This document shows positions 8,191-17,687 of a stretch of DNA of 64,000 nt, piece by piece. This DNA comes from CAYWYR01 sp964462685 (lineage in GTDB: Bacteria; Bacteroidota; Ignavibacteria; Kapaibacteriales; UBA2268). Position 1 is the stretch's first letter, and each line of letters starts with the position of its first letter. The stretch covers positions 1-64,000 of the forward strand of contig CAYWYR010000006.1 in NCBI GenBank assembly GCA_964462685.1, given 5' to 3'. A model generated the notes under the pieces. That model ran no database searches. It was not told the DNA's origin and was given only the letters and a program-made list of their open reading frames with translations. The position numbers and the translations under genes are program-made.

Positions 8191-8976
8191 TTATTTTTGC
8201 TCGTCTTCCTTCGGTTTGGGTATCTGAAATTCTTCCGCTGAGAATTTCGGATTGATCTTTACATTTTTAAGTTTAATCATGTTTTGAATATTACCATCTA
8301 GTTTTGATGTAATGCTCATCGGTGCCGAAATATTTGATGTTCTTTTATAATCATCGAATACGATCTGCAATTTGCCCTGAGGTGATGGCATTTCCAGATA
8401 ATCAACGAAGTATGTCGTAGGATTTATATAGAGAAATTGCTTTTGAGTTGGGGCGGCTTTGGGCGACATTTCAAGCTTATGATAAGCAACACCTTTTCTG
8501 TTCTCTATTCCAGCGTATTCAGCGTTGGTATTATTTGGATTGTAGCCGAAAAGCGGAGACTTGATTGTCTGTACCTGCATTTCAATCTGTTGTACGAACT
8601 GGTTTACCTGAGGAGCGGCCATTTCAATTACTGTACTATCGGTAGCTACGTTCCAGCCCTTGCCCCCGTTAATAATAATAGCATCCGTTCTTTCACCCAT
8701 TTTTGAGACCATTTTATAGTTGCCGGTTCCATCTATCAGTATTTCATTGATTCCGGACCTGCCCCGGGCTGATACTTCCATATCCAGCTTTACGCCTTTT
8801 ATGTTAGAGATATTCTGAGCCCCACCCATAGCATTGATATTGGAATTGATGAGCTCATCAACCGTTATAGTCTGTGAGAATGGATCTGAAGAATCGCCGA
8901 ATTGAGCAATCAAAGTGTTGGCACTAATCATTAGTGCGATAGCCATTATAGATATCTTTAGAAAATTTATCTGCAT
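8191..8976 (-). CDS. Periplasmic LolA-like protein (261 aa)
   Basis: The N-terminal 24 residues form a signal peptide ending around ANTLIAQ. The mature part starts with a helix (TVDELINSNINAMGG) that resembles the opening of outer-membrane lipoprotein-sorting (LolA/LolB fold) proteins, followed by alternating beta strands such as GNYKMVSKMG and TYFVDYLEM. The match is at fold level only and the exact role is unknown. LolA-type proteins bind lipid anchors or lipids in the periplasm. A TPKPKEDEQK-like charged tail ends the protein. It is a single gene converging on the pirin gene. Confidence 0.65.
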   Translation of the reverse strand: MQINFLKISIMAIALMISANTLIAQFGDSSDPFSQTITVDELINSNINAMGGAQNISNIKGVKLDMEVSARGRSGINEILIDGTGNYKMVSKMGERTDAIIINGGKGWNVATDSTVIEMAAPQVNQFVQQIEMQVQTIKSPLFGYNPNNTNAEYAGIENRKGVAYHKLEMSPKAAPTQKQFLYINPTTYFVDYLEMPSPQGKLQIVFDDYKRTSNISAPMSITSKLDGNIQNMIKLKNVKINPKFSAEEFQIPKPKEDEQK

Positions 8977-9058
8977 AGTCCTTAATATATTAATTGATAT
9001 TATGACATTAAACGTCTGTTGTTAGTCAATGTTCAGACAGAGATATTATGAAAATGGT

Positions 9059-9940
9059 TTAACCATTACTTTTTTTGATCTCACTTAACTTATCTATCAG
9101 CTCTCTGATTTCTCGCTTTGATAGATTGTTAGGTTCTTCTTCCAAGATAGTATCGAGCTTGTCTAAATCATATTTCCCGTTTAGGAGGTTTGACAAAACG
9201 CTTAATTCTCCTGCGGTAAAATTACGGCTGTTAAGTACGTAATCTTCAAACGCTTCCCACGCCACCGGTACGGTCTCTTTTACGATATTTGCCATCGCCT
9301 CGGCAAACACGCGTATTTCATACTGTGCGTGATCATCTATTCTTAACCTCAGGAAATGGAAGAGATTATGAAGATCTATCTTCCAATACCATTCCGTATA
9401 ATTAGACAGTGGAAGGTTTATTCTAGCGATTTCCCTTGCTAAGCCTCTTTCTAGCAAATCCTGATACCCGCCGAAAAGATCGCTTTGTGTAGTGCTGAGC
9501 TTATCGTGGATATATTGAGCATCAGCGTCTTCCATTTTTTCTTCTGATCTGCCTTGCCTGTTCATCGTACTCTGCGGCCTTATCTGATCCATAGCTGGAG
9601 TGTAAAACTCGTCCTTCATCTCAGAGTAGCGACCGCTGTATTCATTTACATTTGCTGTACGGTGGCGTATCCATTGCCTTGCGATAAAGATTGGAAGTTT
9701 GATATGGAACTTGAACTCCACCATCTCAAAGGGTGTTGTATGTTTATGGCGGAGAAGATATCGTATTAAGCCGCGATCTTCCCTAAGGGTTTTGGTCCCT
9801 TTTCCGTAAGATACTCTGGCAGCCTGCACTATTGAGCCGTCATCACCCATTACATCAACCAAGCGCACGAAACCATGGTCAAGGCATTTGATTTCTTTAC
9901 CGATTATATCGTGTTGTTGTTCGTTTATGTTGTCATTCAT
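9059..9940 (-). CDS. Flavin-dependent thymidylate synthase ThyX (293 aa)
   Basis: The ThyX signature is intact as RHRTANVNEYSGRYS (about residues 92-106), which binds FAD and dUMP. Later blocks LPLSNYTEWYWKIDLHNLFH and LRIDDHAQYEIR carry further FAD/dUMP residues. ThyX makes dTMP from dUMP using methylene-tetrahydrofolate and NADPH, and replaces ThyA in many lineages. The folate donor ties it to the MTHFR domain encoded at 25467-27314. The C-terminal 40 residues are a charged helix-rich extension. A minus-strand TAAATTTG element resembling a Bacteroidota -7 box lies at 9999-10006. Confidence 0.95.
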   Translation of the reverse strand: MNDNINEQQHDIIGKEIKCLDHGFVRLVDVMGDDGSIVQAARVSYGKGTKTLREDRGLIRYLLRHKHTTPFEMVEFKFHIKLPIFIARQWIRHRTANVNEYSGRYSEMKDEFYTPAMDQIRPQSTMNRQGRSEEKMEDADAQYIHDKLSTTQSDLFGGYQDLLERGLAREIARINLPLSNYTEWYWKIDLHNLFHFLRLRIDDHAQYEIRVFAEAMANIVKETVPVAWEAFEDYVLNSRNFTAGELSVLSNLLNGKYDLDKLDTILEEEPNNLSKREIRELIDKLSEIKKSNG

Positions 9941-10007
9941 AGGGCTGAGGGGCTTGGTTTTTTGGGAAGGTAAAGAATTACCCGCATAAGTAAGACTGCA
10001 AATTTAA

Positions 10008-10059
10008 GAATAAAAAGAAAGCCTCGCTAAATCCTATAGGTGATTTTAGCCAGGCTTTC
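10008..10059 (-). terminator. Terminator after glgP
   Basis: On the minus strand a long stem pairs GAAAGCCT-C-GCTAAA (10017 on) with TTTAGC-C-AGGCTTTC (to 10059), about 14 bp with one mismatch. It is followed by CTTTTTATT. It lies between glgP and thyX, so thyX probably has its own promoter. Confidence 0.7.
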
Positions 10060-10091
10060 AATCTACTTTTGCACATCTAATCAACTATTGA

Positions 10092-12641
10092 TCAATCATC
10101 GGCCCATTTGCACATATAAAGCTGGAAAGGCTCGTTAAGTAGTTTGTGGTAGGGGAGAACTCGAACGGTCGCTCCGCAAAGCCCTGAATCAGACATATTG
10201 AGCTCTGTAGAAAAAGTGTATTTACCTTCGTTTTCAGAATCGATACCCATAGGTGCTATCGCTGCGGCTTCGATTTCTCCATCAATACCTATCCTGCCGT
10301 GATAAACTTCTACTTTTACAGAGTCAGGATCAATACCAGCCAAGTCCAGAATAGCCATAGCGCTGATTGTTCCGCCGATCCTGATATTTTTCTCTACCAC
10401 TATTTCAACTTTCTCGAATCTTACATTATCCCATTTTTGAGATATTCCCTCTATCCAATTGTATAATTCTTTAGCTGACTCAGGCTTCTCAATCATCCGA
10501 TTATATGAATTGATCGCTTCTGAATAATATAGGGTAGAATAATCTTTTACCATACGGTTGGTAGAGTAAACAGGGGATAGGGTAGCGATCGCTTCTTTCA
10601 TCATTTTCGTCCATCTCCTCGGGATACCATAGCTATGCCTATCATAAAACAGTTTGGTAACCCTTGATTCCAGCATGTCATATATGATATTCGATTCTAC
10701 CTCCGCCAGTAGATCAAGGTCTGGGGATTCTTCTCCCTCACCGATAGCGAAACCGTTATTACCGTTGTAACCCTCGTCCCACCAGCCGTCCAGTACGGAT
10801 AGGTTCAGTCCGCCGTTCAGCGACGATTTCATTCCAGAGGTGCCGGATGCTTCCAGTGGGCGGATTGGGTTGTTAAGCCAAACATCGCATCCCCTTACAA
10901 GCGCCCTGGCTATCACCATATCATAATCTTCGATAAACAGGATGCTTTTCTCTAGGCCGTATTTGCGTACTTTCTTTATGATTCTTTGAATCGTTTCTTT
11001 ACCTTGGGTATCATGCGGGTGTGCTTTACCTGCTATCAATATCTGGACAGGCTTATCCTGATTTTTTATAATTGACGATAGCCTTTCCATGTCTCTGAAA
11101 ATAAGGTCAGCTCTTTTATAAGTAGCGAACCTTCTGGCGAAACCTATAGTGAGTGCCTCGGGATTGAGCACTCCATTGATATCTTCTGAGCCGATATGTG
11201 TCGGCCGAATATCGGAATTGCTTATCCGCTCCCTCACCATTCTGATGAGCTGCATGCGAAGGCGCTGTTTCTCGTTCCAAAGCTCTTCATCAGGTATGTC
11301 GCGAGCCTTATCCCAAACTGATCTGTTATCAGTATCTGTTCGCCATTCCGAACCGATATATCTATCATATAATTTACTTAGCTCGGGGGCTACAAAAGTA
11401 TGGGTATGGATACCGTTTGTAACATGGCCGATAGGGACTTCCGATTCGGGCAGGTTGTTCCATATCCCCTTCCACATACCTCTGGATACTTCTCCGTGAA
11501 GTTTCGATACACCGTTGTGATAAGTTGAAAGCCGCAAACCCATAACTGTCATAGAAAAATACTCTTCTGGGTTATATCCGTTCTGATGCCCGAAACTTAT
11601 AAACTCATTTTTCTTAAGACCTAGAGATTCGATATAAGAGAGCAGGTACTTTTCTACCAATCCAAGCTCAAATTCCTCGTTTCCGGCAGGCACTGGAGTA
11701 TGGGTAGTAAATACTGTTGATGTTTTAGTGATCTGGCAAGCTTCCCAAAAGTTCATGTCATATTTATACATGAACTGGCTAGTCCGTTCAAGTAGCGCAA
11801 ATGCCGCATGCCCTTCATTTATATGGTAACATGAACAATTAATACCCATAGTGTCCAGAGCTTTTGCCCCGCCCACACCTAGCAGTAGCTCCTGCTGGAT
11901 ACGTGTTTCCCTGTCGCCGCCGTATAGTCTGCTCGTTATTTTTCTATATTCCTCGCTACTGTTCTGCTCCAGGTTTGTATCAAGAAGGAATAATCTGGTA
12001 GTGCCTGCATTCAGCTCCCATACTGCATAGTATAATACATCTTCAGGATATTGGATTTCTAAGATTAAGGGTTCGCCGTTGTCCTTGGTAACCTGCTTTA
12101 GAGGTAGGTTATAGAAATCGTTGTTATTGTATTTCTCGGTCTGCCATCCGTTATCTAGAATATGCTGGCGGAAATAGCCTTCTTGGTAAAGCAGTCCAAT
12201 GGCTACCATCGGCAAACCGAGATCGGATGCTGATTTCACGTGGTCCCCGCTGAGAACACCTAAGCCTCCACTATAATTTGGAAAGCTTTCGTTGATACCA
12301 TACTCTGGGGAAAAATAAGCTATCGAGCCTTTTGTATCAGGATATGTTCTATCAAACCATTTTTTCTTTTTCATATAATCAGCAAAATCTGAATATACCC
12401 TTCCGAGAAAGCTTTTAAACTCCTCTGATTCAGCTAGTTTTTTTAGCCTGGATTGGCTTGTCAGATTCAGAAGCTGAACAGGATTATGGTTTATCCTTGC
12501 AAATAACTTTGTGTCTATTCTATTAAAAAGCTCCCACGCTTGAGGGTCCCAGCACCACCAGTAGTTATAAGCTATCTCTTCAATCTTTTTCAGTTCTTCC
12601 GGCAGGTTGGTCTTAACCTGGAATTTCTTTATCGCTTGCAT
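10092..12641 (-). CDS. Alpha-glucan (glycogen/maltodextrin) phosphorylase, GT35 (849 aa)
   Basis: Belongs to the shorter bacterial/archaeal GT35 branch with an N-terminal DUF3417-like region (YNYWWCWDPQAWELF). The PLP-lysine site is clear in EASGTSGMKSSLNGGLNLS, and TNGIHTHTFV and FARRFATYKRADL are further family marks. The enzyme releases glucose-1-phosphate from storage glucan with phosphate, and acts in the cytoplasm. No other glycogen gene is nearby. The gene diverges from the methyltransferase gene at 12836. Confidence 0.93.
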   Translation of the reverse strand: MQAIKKFQVKTNLPEELKKIEEIAYNYWWCWDPQAWELFNRIDTKLFARINHNPVQLLNLTSQSRLKKLAESEEFKSFLGRVYSDFADYMKKKKWFDRTYPDTKGSIAYFSPEYGINESFPNYSGGLGVLSGDHVKSASDLGLPMVAIGLLYQEGYFRQHILDNGWQTEKYNNNDFYNLPLKQVTKDNGEPLILEIQYPEDVLYYAVWELNAGTTRLFLLDTNLEQNSSEEYRKITSRLYGGDRETRIQQELLLGVGGAKALDTMGINCSCYHINEGHAAFALLERTSQFMYKYDMNFWEACQITKTSTVFTTHTPVPAGNEEFELGLVEKYLLSYIESLGLKKNEFISFGHQNGYNPEEYFSMTVMGLRLSTYHNGVSKLHGEVSRGMWKGIWNNLPESEVPIGHVTNGIHTHTFVAPELSKLYDRYIGSEWRTDTDNRSVWDKARDIPDEELWNEKQRLRMQLIRMVRERISNSDIRPTHIGSEDINGVLNPEALTIGFARRFATYKRADLIFRDMERLSSIIKNQDKPVQILIAGKAHPHDTQGKETIQRIIKKVRKYGLEKSILFIEDYDMVIARALVRGCDVWLNNPIRPLEASGTSGMKSSLNGGLNLSVLDGWWDEGYNGNNGFAIGEGEESPDLDLLAEVESNIIYDMLESRVTKLFYDRHSYGIPRRWTKMMKEAIATLSPVYSTNRMVKDYSTLYYSEAINSYNRMIEKPESAKELYNWIEGISQKWDNVRFEKVEIVVEKNIRIGGTISAMAILDLAGIDPDSVKVEVYHGRIGIDGEIEAAAIAPMGIDSENEGKYTFSTELNMSDSGLCGATVRVLPYHKLLNEPFQLYMCKWADD

Positions 12642-12754
12642 ATTTATTTTTTGGTTTTGAACAGGTATCCAAGTTAGTCAAACCGTTCTATTTGATAGTC
12701 GATTGTAGATTAACCGAAACTTCATATTCGGTGGCTAAATGATTGGCGTTATAC

Positions 12755-12782
12755 TTGCCTACCTGCATGCTTCTTATCTTTG
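12755..12782 (+). promoter_or_regulatory. Bacteroidota-type promoter for the methyltransferase gene
   Basis: TTG at 12755-12757, a 17-bp spacer, then TATCTTTG at 12775-12782, fitting the TTG-N17-TAnnTTTG form. It lies 53 bp before the ATG at 12836. Confidence 0.55.
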
Positions 12783-12835
12783 TAATAGAAACCTCTGCTA
12801 CAAACCGATCTTAAATAAAAAAATCTCAAATTATT

Positions 12836-13570
12836 ATGTCGCTTAGAAAAGAATTCACGAGCCAGGGAAATTGGCTTTTTCGATATAGAAGTTATTTGCC
12901 GCTCTTTCTTTTTGTGCTCGCCGCACTTTATCTATCGATTGTGCCGTATCGTGAGTTTGAGTTTCATAATGGTATCTGGCTTGCATTCTGTGTTGCTGTT
13001 TCTGTTTTAGGGCAGGTAATAAGGGCGATGGTCATCGGTTTCGTTCCCAAAGGAACCAGCGGCAGAAATATAGCAAAACAAGTTGCTACTGTACTCAATA
13101 CCGAAGGTATATATTCTGTAGTAAGGCATCCGCTATATCTCGGTAATTATTTTATGTGGATGGGGCCTGTACTATATAGCTGTAGTATATCTTTTGCCGT
13201 TATTTGTTCACTTCTTTTCTGGATATATTATGAGCGAATAATGTATGCGGAGGAAGCGTTCCTAAGAGGGAAGTTTGGTAACTACGACGAGTGGGCGAGT
13301 ACGACACCTGCTTTTTGGCCGGATTTCAAATTGTGGAGGCCGGCCGCACTTACATTTAGCTTGAGAAATGTAATCAGAAGAGAGTTTTATGGAGTAGTAG
13401 CGGTTGTCTTTTCATTCCTATTCGTTCATATTCTACATCTGATAACTACACGCTTACAGTTTATCCCAAGTGATGAATGGCTTTTGGTATCAGGTGGCAC
13501 ACTAGTCTTATTCTTTGTATTAAGATTCCTAAAGAAGAAAACCAAAGTTCTTAATACCGATAGATCATAA
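12836..13570 (+). CDS. ICMT/LmtA-type membrane methyltransferase (244 aa)
   Basis: An integral membrane protein with about five hydrophobic segments. The C-terminal core carries the isoprenylcysteine carboxyl methyltransferase-type motif YSVVRHPLYLGNYFMWMGP, then a conserved YEE/EEAFL...FGNYDEW block that binds S-adenosylmethionine. The preceding GTSGRNIAKQV is reminiscent of Leptospira LmtA-like enzymes, which methylate the lipid A 1-phosphate, so a role in lipid A or another envelope lipid is plausible. This narrower call is from memory of the family. A terminal hydrophobic segment and basic tail follow. Confidence 0.75.
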   Translation: MSLRKEFTSQGNWLFRYRSYLPLFLFVLAALYLSIVPYREFEFHNGIWLAFCVAVSVLGQVIRAMVIGFVPKGTSGRNIAKQVATVLNTEGIYSVVRHPLYLGNYFMWMGPVLYSCSISFAVICSLLFWIYYERIMYAEEAFLRGKFGNYDEWASTTPAFWPDFKLWRPAALTFSLRNVIRREFYGVVAVVFSFLFVHILHLITTRLQFIPSDEWLLVSGGTLVLFFVLRFLKKKTKVLNTDRS

Positions 13571-13657
13571 ACAGATCAGGACACTTGAAATAACATTCGC
13601 CTTTACCTAAAATCTATGTTTTGTCAACTTATTCCAGTACAAGACACAACACAAAAA

Positions 13658-13686
13658 AAGCCCCGAACATTAATTGCTCGGGGCTT
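13658..13686. terminator. Bidirectional terminator
   Basis: AAGCCCCGA (13658-13666) pairs with TCGGGGCTT (13678-13686) around an 11-base loop. It lies between the convergent methyltransferase and T9SS cargo genes, with an A-run on the left for the minus-strand transcript. Confidence 0.75.
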
Positions 13687-13735
13687 CTTCGTATTGTCGT
13701 CTACAGTTTCTCTAACAGATAATTAAGATAAATAA

Positions 13736-15994
13736 TTATCTAGTGATCTGTACGAGTTTTGTAACGTTCTGTCCGTTTGCTTCCATAGTAAGGAAGTATG
13801 CTCCACCTGGAAGACCTGATACATCGATATTGTTTTTAATAGTAAGCGCATAAGCTTTACCATTATAAATATCTAGTACTTTCTGGCCAGTCGAGTTAGA
13901 TAGGTACATGTTTACATCAGCACTGTTATCTAAAGTGAAAGATACTGAAAGAAGATCGCTTGCCGGATTCGGGCTTATCTTTGTGATCTCCATATTCATT
14001 GCTGGTGCTTGCTCTTCAACACTAACATCACCACGAATAGTATCTAAATCTGCCCAGCCTACGAATGCTTCTGTCCAAGTCGGTCGGTATAGACTATTTA
14101 GTGATTCAGGTAGAGATGTTAGTCTATCTCTTAAGTCACCGGGATTGTAACGTGTCGGATCTATTTTTACATGCTCCAAGAATGGTATAGTTCTTCTACT
14201 TTCAAATCTATCAGGCATCTGAGAGTAATAGTGAACTCTGTCACCGTCACGGGTAATCTGATATTCTTTCCAACCGTCAGCTCCTGCTTCTTTATATGAA
14301 ATAAAGATTTCATCAACTTCTACTTCATCCAGAATATTATCTTCCGGTATTACTAAATCACCATCAGTATTAGCCCAGAAAATAGGAATAGGATTTTCTA
14401 GAGGAATTGTATCGGTAACTTTTATGTATTTAACTGCAATATCACCATTCGAATTTCTCGATACATCGATAGAGTTGCTTGCATAGGACTGAGTATCATA
14501 GAACCAGTCTAAGTTGATATTTGCATCATTGAGCGCTGATTCTTGGAAGAAACTTCTGTGAAGAAGCTCCCATCTGAATGGGGTGTAAAGGTCTGCAACT
14601 TTCTCAGCTCTCCAAGAATCACTACTTCTGTTATATGTAATCTGAACCAAATGGTTATAAGTAGTACCAGGGGTATTTGCAGCAGGGCCGTAAAGTACTT
14701 GTACGAATAATGAAGCTTCATTGTCATTTAATGCGATAAAGTCATACTTAGCATAAGGCAGTGGATTTGAGTTTATGTTTATTTCATAACCCGCTAAACC
14801 AGCGAACTCAGGTCTAGTATCTATATATTCCGTCTGTAGTTCTGCAAGAGACATTCTAGCCCAATCTGAGAATGTGATACCATCGGTTGACCAGCTCATC
14901 GCAAAGTTCCTGTTAGTCGGATCAACTGAGAACCAGCCGGAAACGCCAGCCCAGATAGTTGTACCATTACCAGGTAGTGGGCGGTCAACAGTTAGATAGT
15001 TACCGTGGAATCCACCGCTTCTCCAAGTGTCATTCTGCCATGACTGAGGAATAGTTGACTCAAAAGATATGTTACCAACGTTTAGATTCATGAAACCATA
15101 GTTGTTGTCATCGCTAGTGCCAAAAGAAACACCATCACCGGTGGGTGATGAAGCTTCAACTTCATTTGGCTCATATAGTAACGATGATCCTATACCACCG
15201 TACTCCCAGCCTTGGCCGTAGTCACCTTGATAGCCGGAAAAGTTAGTTGTATTGAAAACTTTACGAGGAGCAGGGTTATTACCGTCTGGTCCCTCTATTC
15301 CTACTCTTGCAAAATCATCAGCGAATGTAATACCGTTATTAGCATCTTTAAGGACTGCAGTGACACCTTCTCTATCAAAAGATATACCACCCGAACTAGT
15401 TCTTTCAATGGTGCTTGTTTGGCCAACTACGATATAGCTTAATAATTCAGAATCCATTGTGTTGCCATCTGGATTGAGAACAGCTATTGCAGGCTCGGTT
15501 AGAATCAGACCTGTTCTACCGACTTCTGGTCCAACTGAAACAAATGAAGAATCTATATTATAATAAGTCATTAGCTGAGCAACAGTTTCAATCGGAGCAG
15601 CAGCTTTAAGCTCTTCAAGATTTGTTGTATAGACATCAAAACTTGAACCAATAAACGGTCTTCCGCCTTCTGCATTAGGTTGTCCAGTTTCTCTTTCTGC
15701 ATTTAAGATAGCTAATGTACCCGAGATCGGCTCAAAAGAAATCATCATGTTTGCAGATCCGAGATTGGTATTAGGATCAAACTCGCCATTAAAAAATGTT
15801 CTGTATGCCGTGACATCTCCAGTGTCTTCTAATTGCGTCAGAGCATTCACTTCTGGTGCAACTTCTGGAGGCGTAAAGTTTTCCTTGAGTGGAAGCTTTT
15901 TGTTTGGGTTAAAGTTTGGCGTATATGGCGATAGAGCCATAACCGAACTTGAGGCAATTAAAGCTGCCGATGCCATTAGTAGTAGTTTTTTCAT
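13736..15994 (-). CDS. Secreted T9SS cargo protein, unknown function (about 752 aa)
   Basis: I place the start at the second of two adjacent ATGs (15994 or 15997), because MKKLLLMASAALIASSS is a clean signal peptide. The frame is open another 15 residues upstream to 16042, but those residues would spoil it. A GAGGA sequence lies just before these codons. The large central part has many Asn/Asp/Gly-rich beta-strand stretches and no motif I recognise. The last 80 residues form a type A T9SS sorting domain: ISPNPASDLLSVSF, later ISTGQK-like LSNSTGQKVLDIY and a final GGAYFLTMEANGQNVTK. It is probably exported across the outer membrane and surface-attached. A 6-bp hairpin at 16045-16062 lies in its leader. 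Confidence 0.85.
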   Translation of the reverse strand: MKKLLLMASAALIASSSVMALSPYTPNFNPNKKLPLKENFTPPEVAPEVNALTQLEDTGDVTAYRTFFNGEFDPNTNLGSANMMISFEPISGTLAILNAERETGQPNAEGGRPFIGSSFDVYTTNLEELKAAAPIETVAQLMTYYNIDSSFVSVGPEVGRTGLILTEPAIAVLNPDGNTMDSELLSYIVVGQTSTIERTSSGGISFDREGVTAVLKDANNGITFADDFARVGIEGPDGNNPAPRKVFNTTNFSGYQGDYGQGWEYGGIGSSLLYEPNEVEASSPTGDGVSFGTSDDNNYGFMNLNVGNISFESTIPQSWQNDTWRSGGFHGNYLTVDRPLPGNGTTIWAGVSGWFSVDPTNRNFAMSWSTDGITFSDWARMSLAELQTEYIDTRPEFAGLAGYEININSNPLPYAKYDFIALNDNEASLFVQVLYGPAANTPGTTYNHLVQITYNRSSDSWRAEKVADLYTPFRWELLHRSFFQESALNDANINLDWFYDTQSYASNSIDVSRNSNGDIAVKYIKVTDTIPLENPIPIFWANTDGDLVIPEDNILDEVEVDEIFISYKEAGADGWKEYQITRDGDRVHYYSQMPDRFESRRTIPFLEHVKIDPTRYNPGDLRDRLTSLPESLNSLYRPTWTEAFVGWADLDTIRGDVSVEEQAPAMNMEITKISPNPASDLLSVSFTLDNSADVNMYLSNSTGQKVLDIYNGKAYALTIKNNIDVSGLPGGAYFLTMEANGQNVTKLVQITR

Positions 15995-15997
15995 CAT

Positions 15998-16308
15998 ATC
16001 CTCAATGATTAATAAGATTGTTTTGATTTCCAATAATAACATACGCTACGTTTTTGCGTAGCACACAATCCTAAAGTTACAAATTCCAAAGCTATCTTCA
16101 ATGAAAGTGTGGAAATTTCTTAACACTATCTTCATACTATGATAACTAATTTCTATATCAAACGATAGATTATCTGCTTTAACTTAGTTTTGTGATATAC
16201 GTTAATATATACGTACAACTTTGTTTTTACATATATATTGCCGTTACTATAGATATGACACAGTAACTTGGCAAACGGTTACAAATCAACTAATAAAAAT
16301 TATCCGCT
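15998..16308. promoter_or_regulatory. Divergent intergenic region between T9SS cargo and mrp
   Basis: A 311-bp AT-rich spacer with no coding sequence. It must hold promoters for both genes. A perfect hairpin GCTACG-TTTTTG-CGTAGC lies at 16045-16062 in the expected 5' leader of the minus-strand gene. Several ATATACGT-type repeats occur at 16197-16212. No clear TTG-N17-TAnnTTTG promoter was found, so the promoters are not placed. Confidence 0.4.
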
Positions 16309-17403
16309 ATGCTACAGGAAAGCCAGATTAGGCAGGCTATCGAAAATATAAATGATCCCCATACAGGCCGAACACTTAAAGAAATGGGTTCGATACAAAG
16401 TATCAACATACAGTCCGATAAAAAGGTTACTATCAAAATCACAGCTGACGGGCCTGTTTATTGGATAGCTGAATACTACAATACCGAAGCTATCAAAAAG
16501 CTGAGAGAGCTGGATAACAGTACCGAATTCGAGATTATAATCGCCGAGAAACCTAAGGAAGGAATTGATAAGCGATCATATCTGCCGAATGTCAAAAATA
16601 TTATAGCTGTGGCATCAGGTAAGGGTGGGGTAGGGAAATCTGCCGTATCATCTAATCTGGCTGCTGCTCTTGCTAGTAAAGGTGCGTCCGTCGGGATATT
16701 GGACGGTGATATTTACGGCCCTTCGCAACCTACGATGTTCGGCTTGGCTAACGCAAAGCTTGAAGCCGTAGTGATGCCAGACGGCTCGACTAAAGCAAGG
16801 CCTACCGAAAAATACGGTATCAAAGTAGCCTCAATGGGTTTTATGATGGAAAAGGAACAGGCAGCCATTCTCCGCGGCCCGATGCTTGCAGGTTATTTCT
16901 CTATGCTTTTTGAACAGCTTGAATGGGGACCATTAGACTTCTTGGTGTTTGATCTCCCTCCTGGTACAGGTGATATACAGCTTACTCTAACCCAGAAAAT
17001 CCCGCTGACCGGTGCTGTTGTAGTTACAACACCTCAGGAAATAGCGCTTGCTGATGTTAGAAGATCAATCTCTATGTTCCGAAAAGTAAATGTTGACGTT
17101 CTCGGCGTTGTTGAAAATATGTCGTGGTTCTCGCCTCCTGATAAACCAGAAGAGAAGTATCATATATTCGGTCAGGACGGTGGTAAAAAAGTAGCCGATG
17201 AAATGAAAACAGATCTCCTTGGGCAAGTGCCGCTAAATATGGATATGAGACAGATGGGTGATGGCGGTATGCCGATAGTCGTTAGGGATAAAAATGCTGA
17301 ACAGTCTAAGTACTTTATTGATATTGCTGATAAGATAGCTGGTAAAATCAGGAACTTGAATCATAAAGAAGCCTTTACTAAACTTCCGAGTATTCAGCTT
17401 TGA
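16309..17403 (+). CDS. Mrp/NBP35-type Fe-S carrier P-loop ATPase (364 aa)
   Basis: An N-terminal MIP18/DUF59 domain (about 1-85) precedes a ParA/MinD-like ATPase. The deviant Walker A is SGKGGVGKSAVSSN (about residues 104-117), followed by DGDIYGPSQP and DFLVFDLPPGTGD. The family loads and transfers iron-sulfur clusters. The usual CxxC that binds the cluster at the dimer interface is missing: the expected place reads ENMSWFSPPDKPEEKYHIFG. This variant is, to my knowledge, common in Bacteroidota Mrp. The next gene encodes a NifU-type CxxC protein only 18 bp away, so cluster ligands might come from the partner. Confidence 0.92.
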   Translation: MLQESQIRQAIENINDPHTGRTLKEMGSIQSINIQSDKKVTIKITADGPVYWIAEYYNTEAIKKLRELDNSTEFEIIIAEKPKEGIDKRSYLPNVKNIIAVASGKGGVGKSAVSSNLAAALASKGASVGILDGDIYGPSQPTMFGLANAKLEAVVMPDGSTKARPTEKYGIKVASMGFMMEKEQAAILRGPMLAGYFSMLFEQLEWGPLDFLVFDLPPGTGDIQLTLTQKIPLTGAVVVTTPQEIALADVRRSISMFRKVNVDVLGVVENMSWFSPPDKPEEKYHIFGQDGGKKVADEMKTDLLGQVPLNMDMRQMGDGGMPIVVRDKNAEQSKYFIDIADKIAGKIRNLNHKEAFTKLPSIQL

Positions 17404-17421
17404 TATTACATCTTTAGTAGA

Positions 17422-17655
17422 ATGAATCTAAAAGATAAAGTAAATATAGAACTTGAAAAATTACGCCCTCATCTGCAGGTAGATGGGGGCGATATAGAAT
17501 ACGTCAGGTTTGAGGAAAGAACTTCGACCCTTGAGCTTAGGTTGCTTGGGGAGTGTGCTATTTGTCCGTTATCCTCGATGACATTCCGTGGCGCTATCGA
17601 AAGACATATCATACATTACTTGCCGGAGATAAGAAGGATTGAGCAGGTAAACTGA
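17422..17655 (+). CDS. NifU C-terminal domain protein (77 aa)
   Basis: A one-domain NifU-like protein. LRPHLQVDGGDIEYVRF and the cluster-binding CxxC within GECAICPLSSMTFRGAIE are diagnostic. Proteins of this kind act as Fe-S scaffold or carrier proteins in the cytoplasm. It follows mrp by 18 bp, so the pair is almost surely an operon for Fe-S delivery. Confidence 0.9.
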   Translation: MNLKDKVNIELEKLRPHLQVDGGDIEYVRFEERTSTLELRLLGECAICPLSSMTFRGAIERHIIHYLPEIRRIEQVN

Positions 17656-17687
17656 TATGGATCTTAAGTAATCTGCTATCAGGAGCT

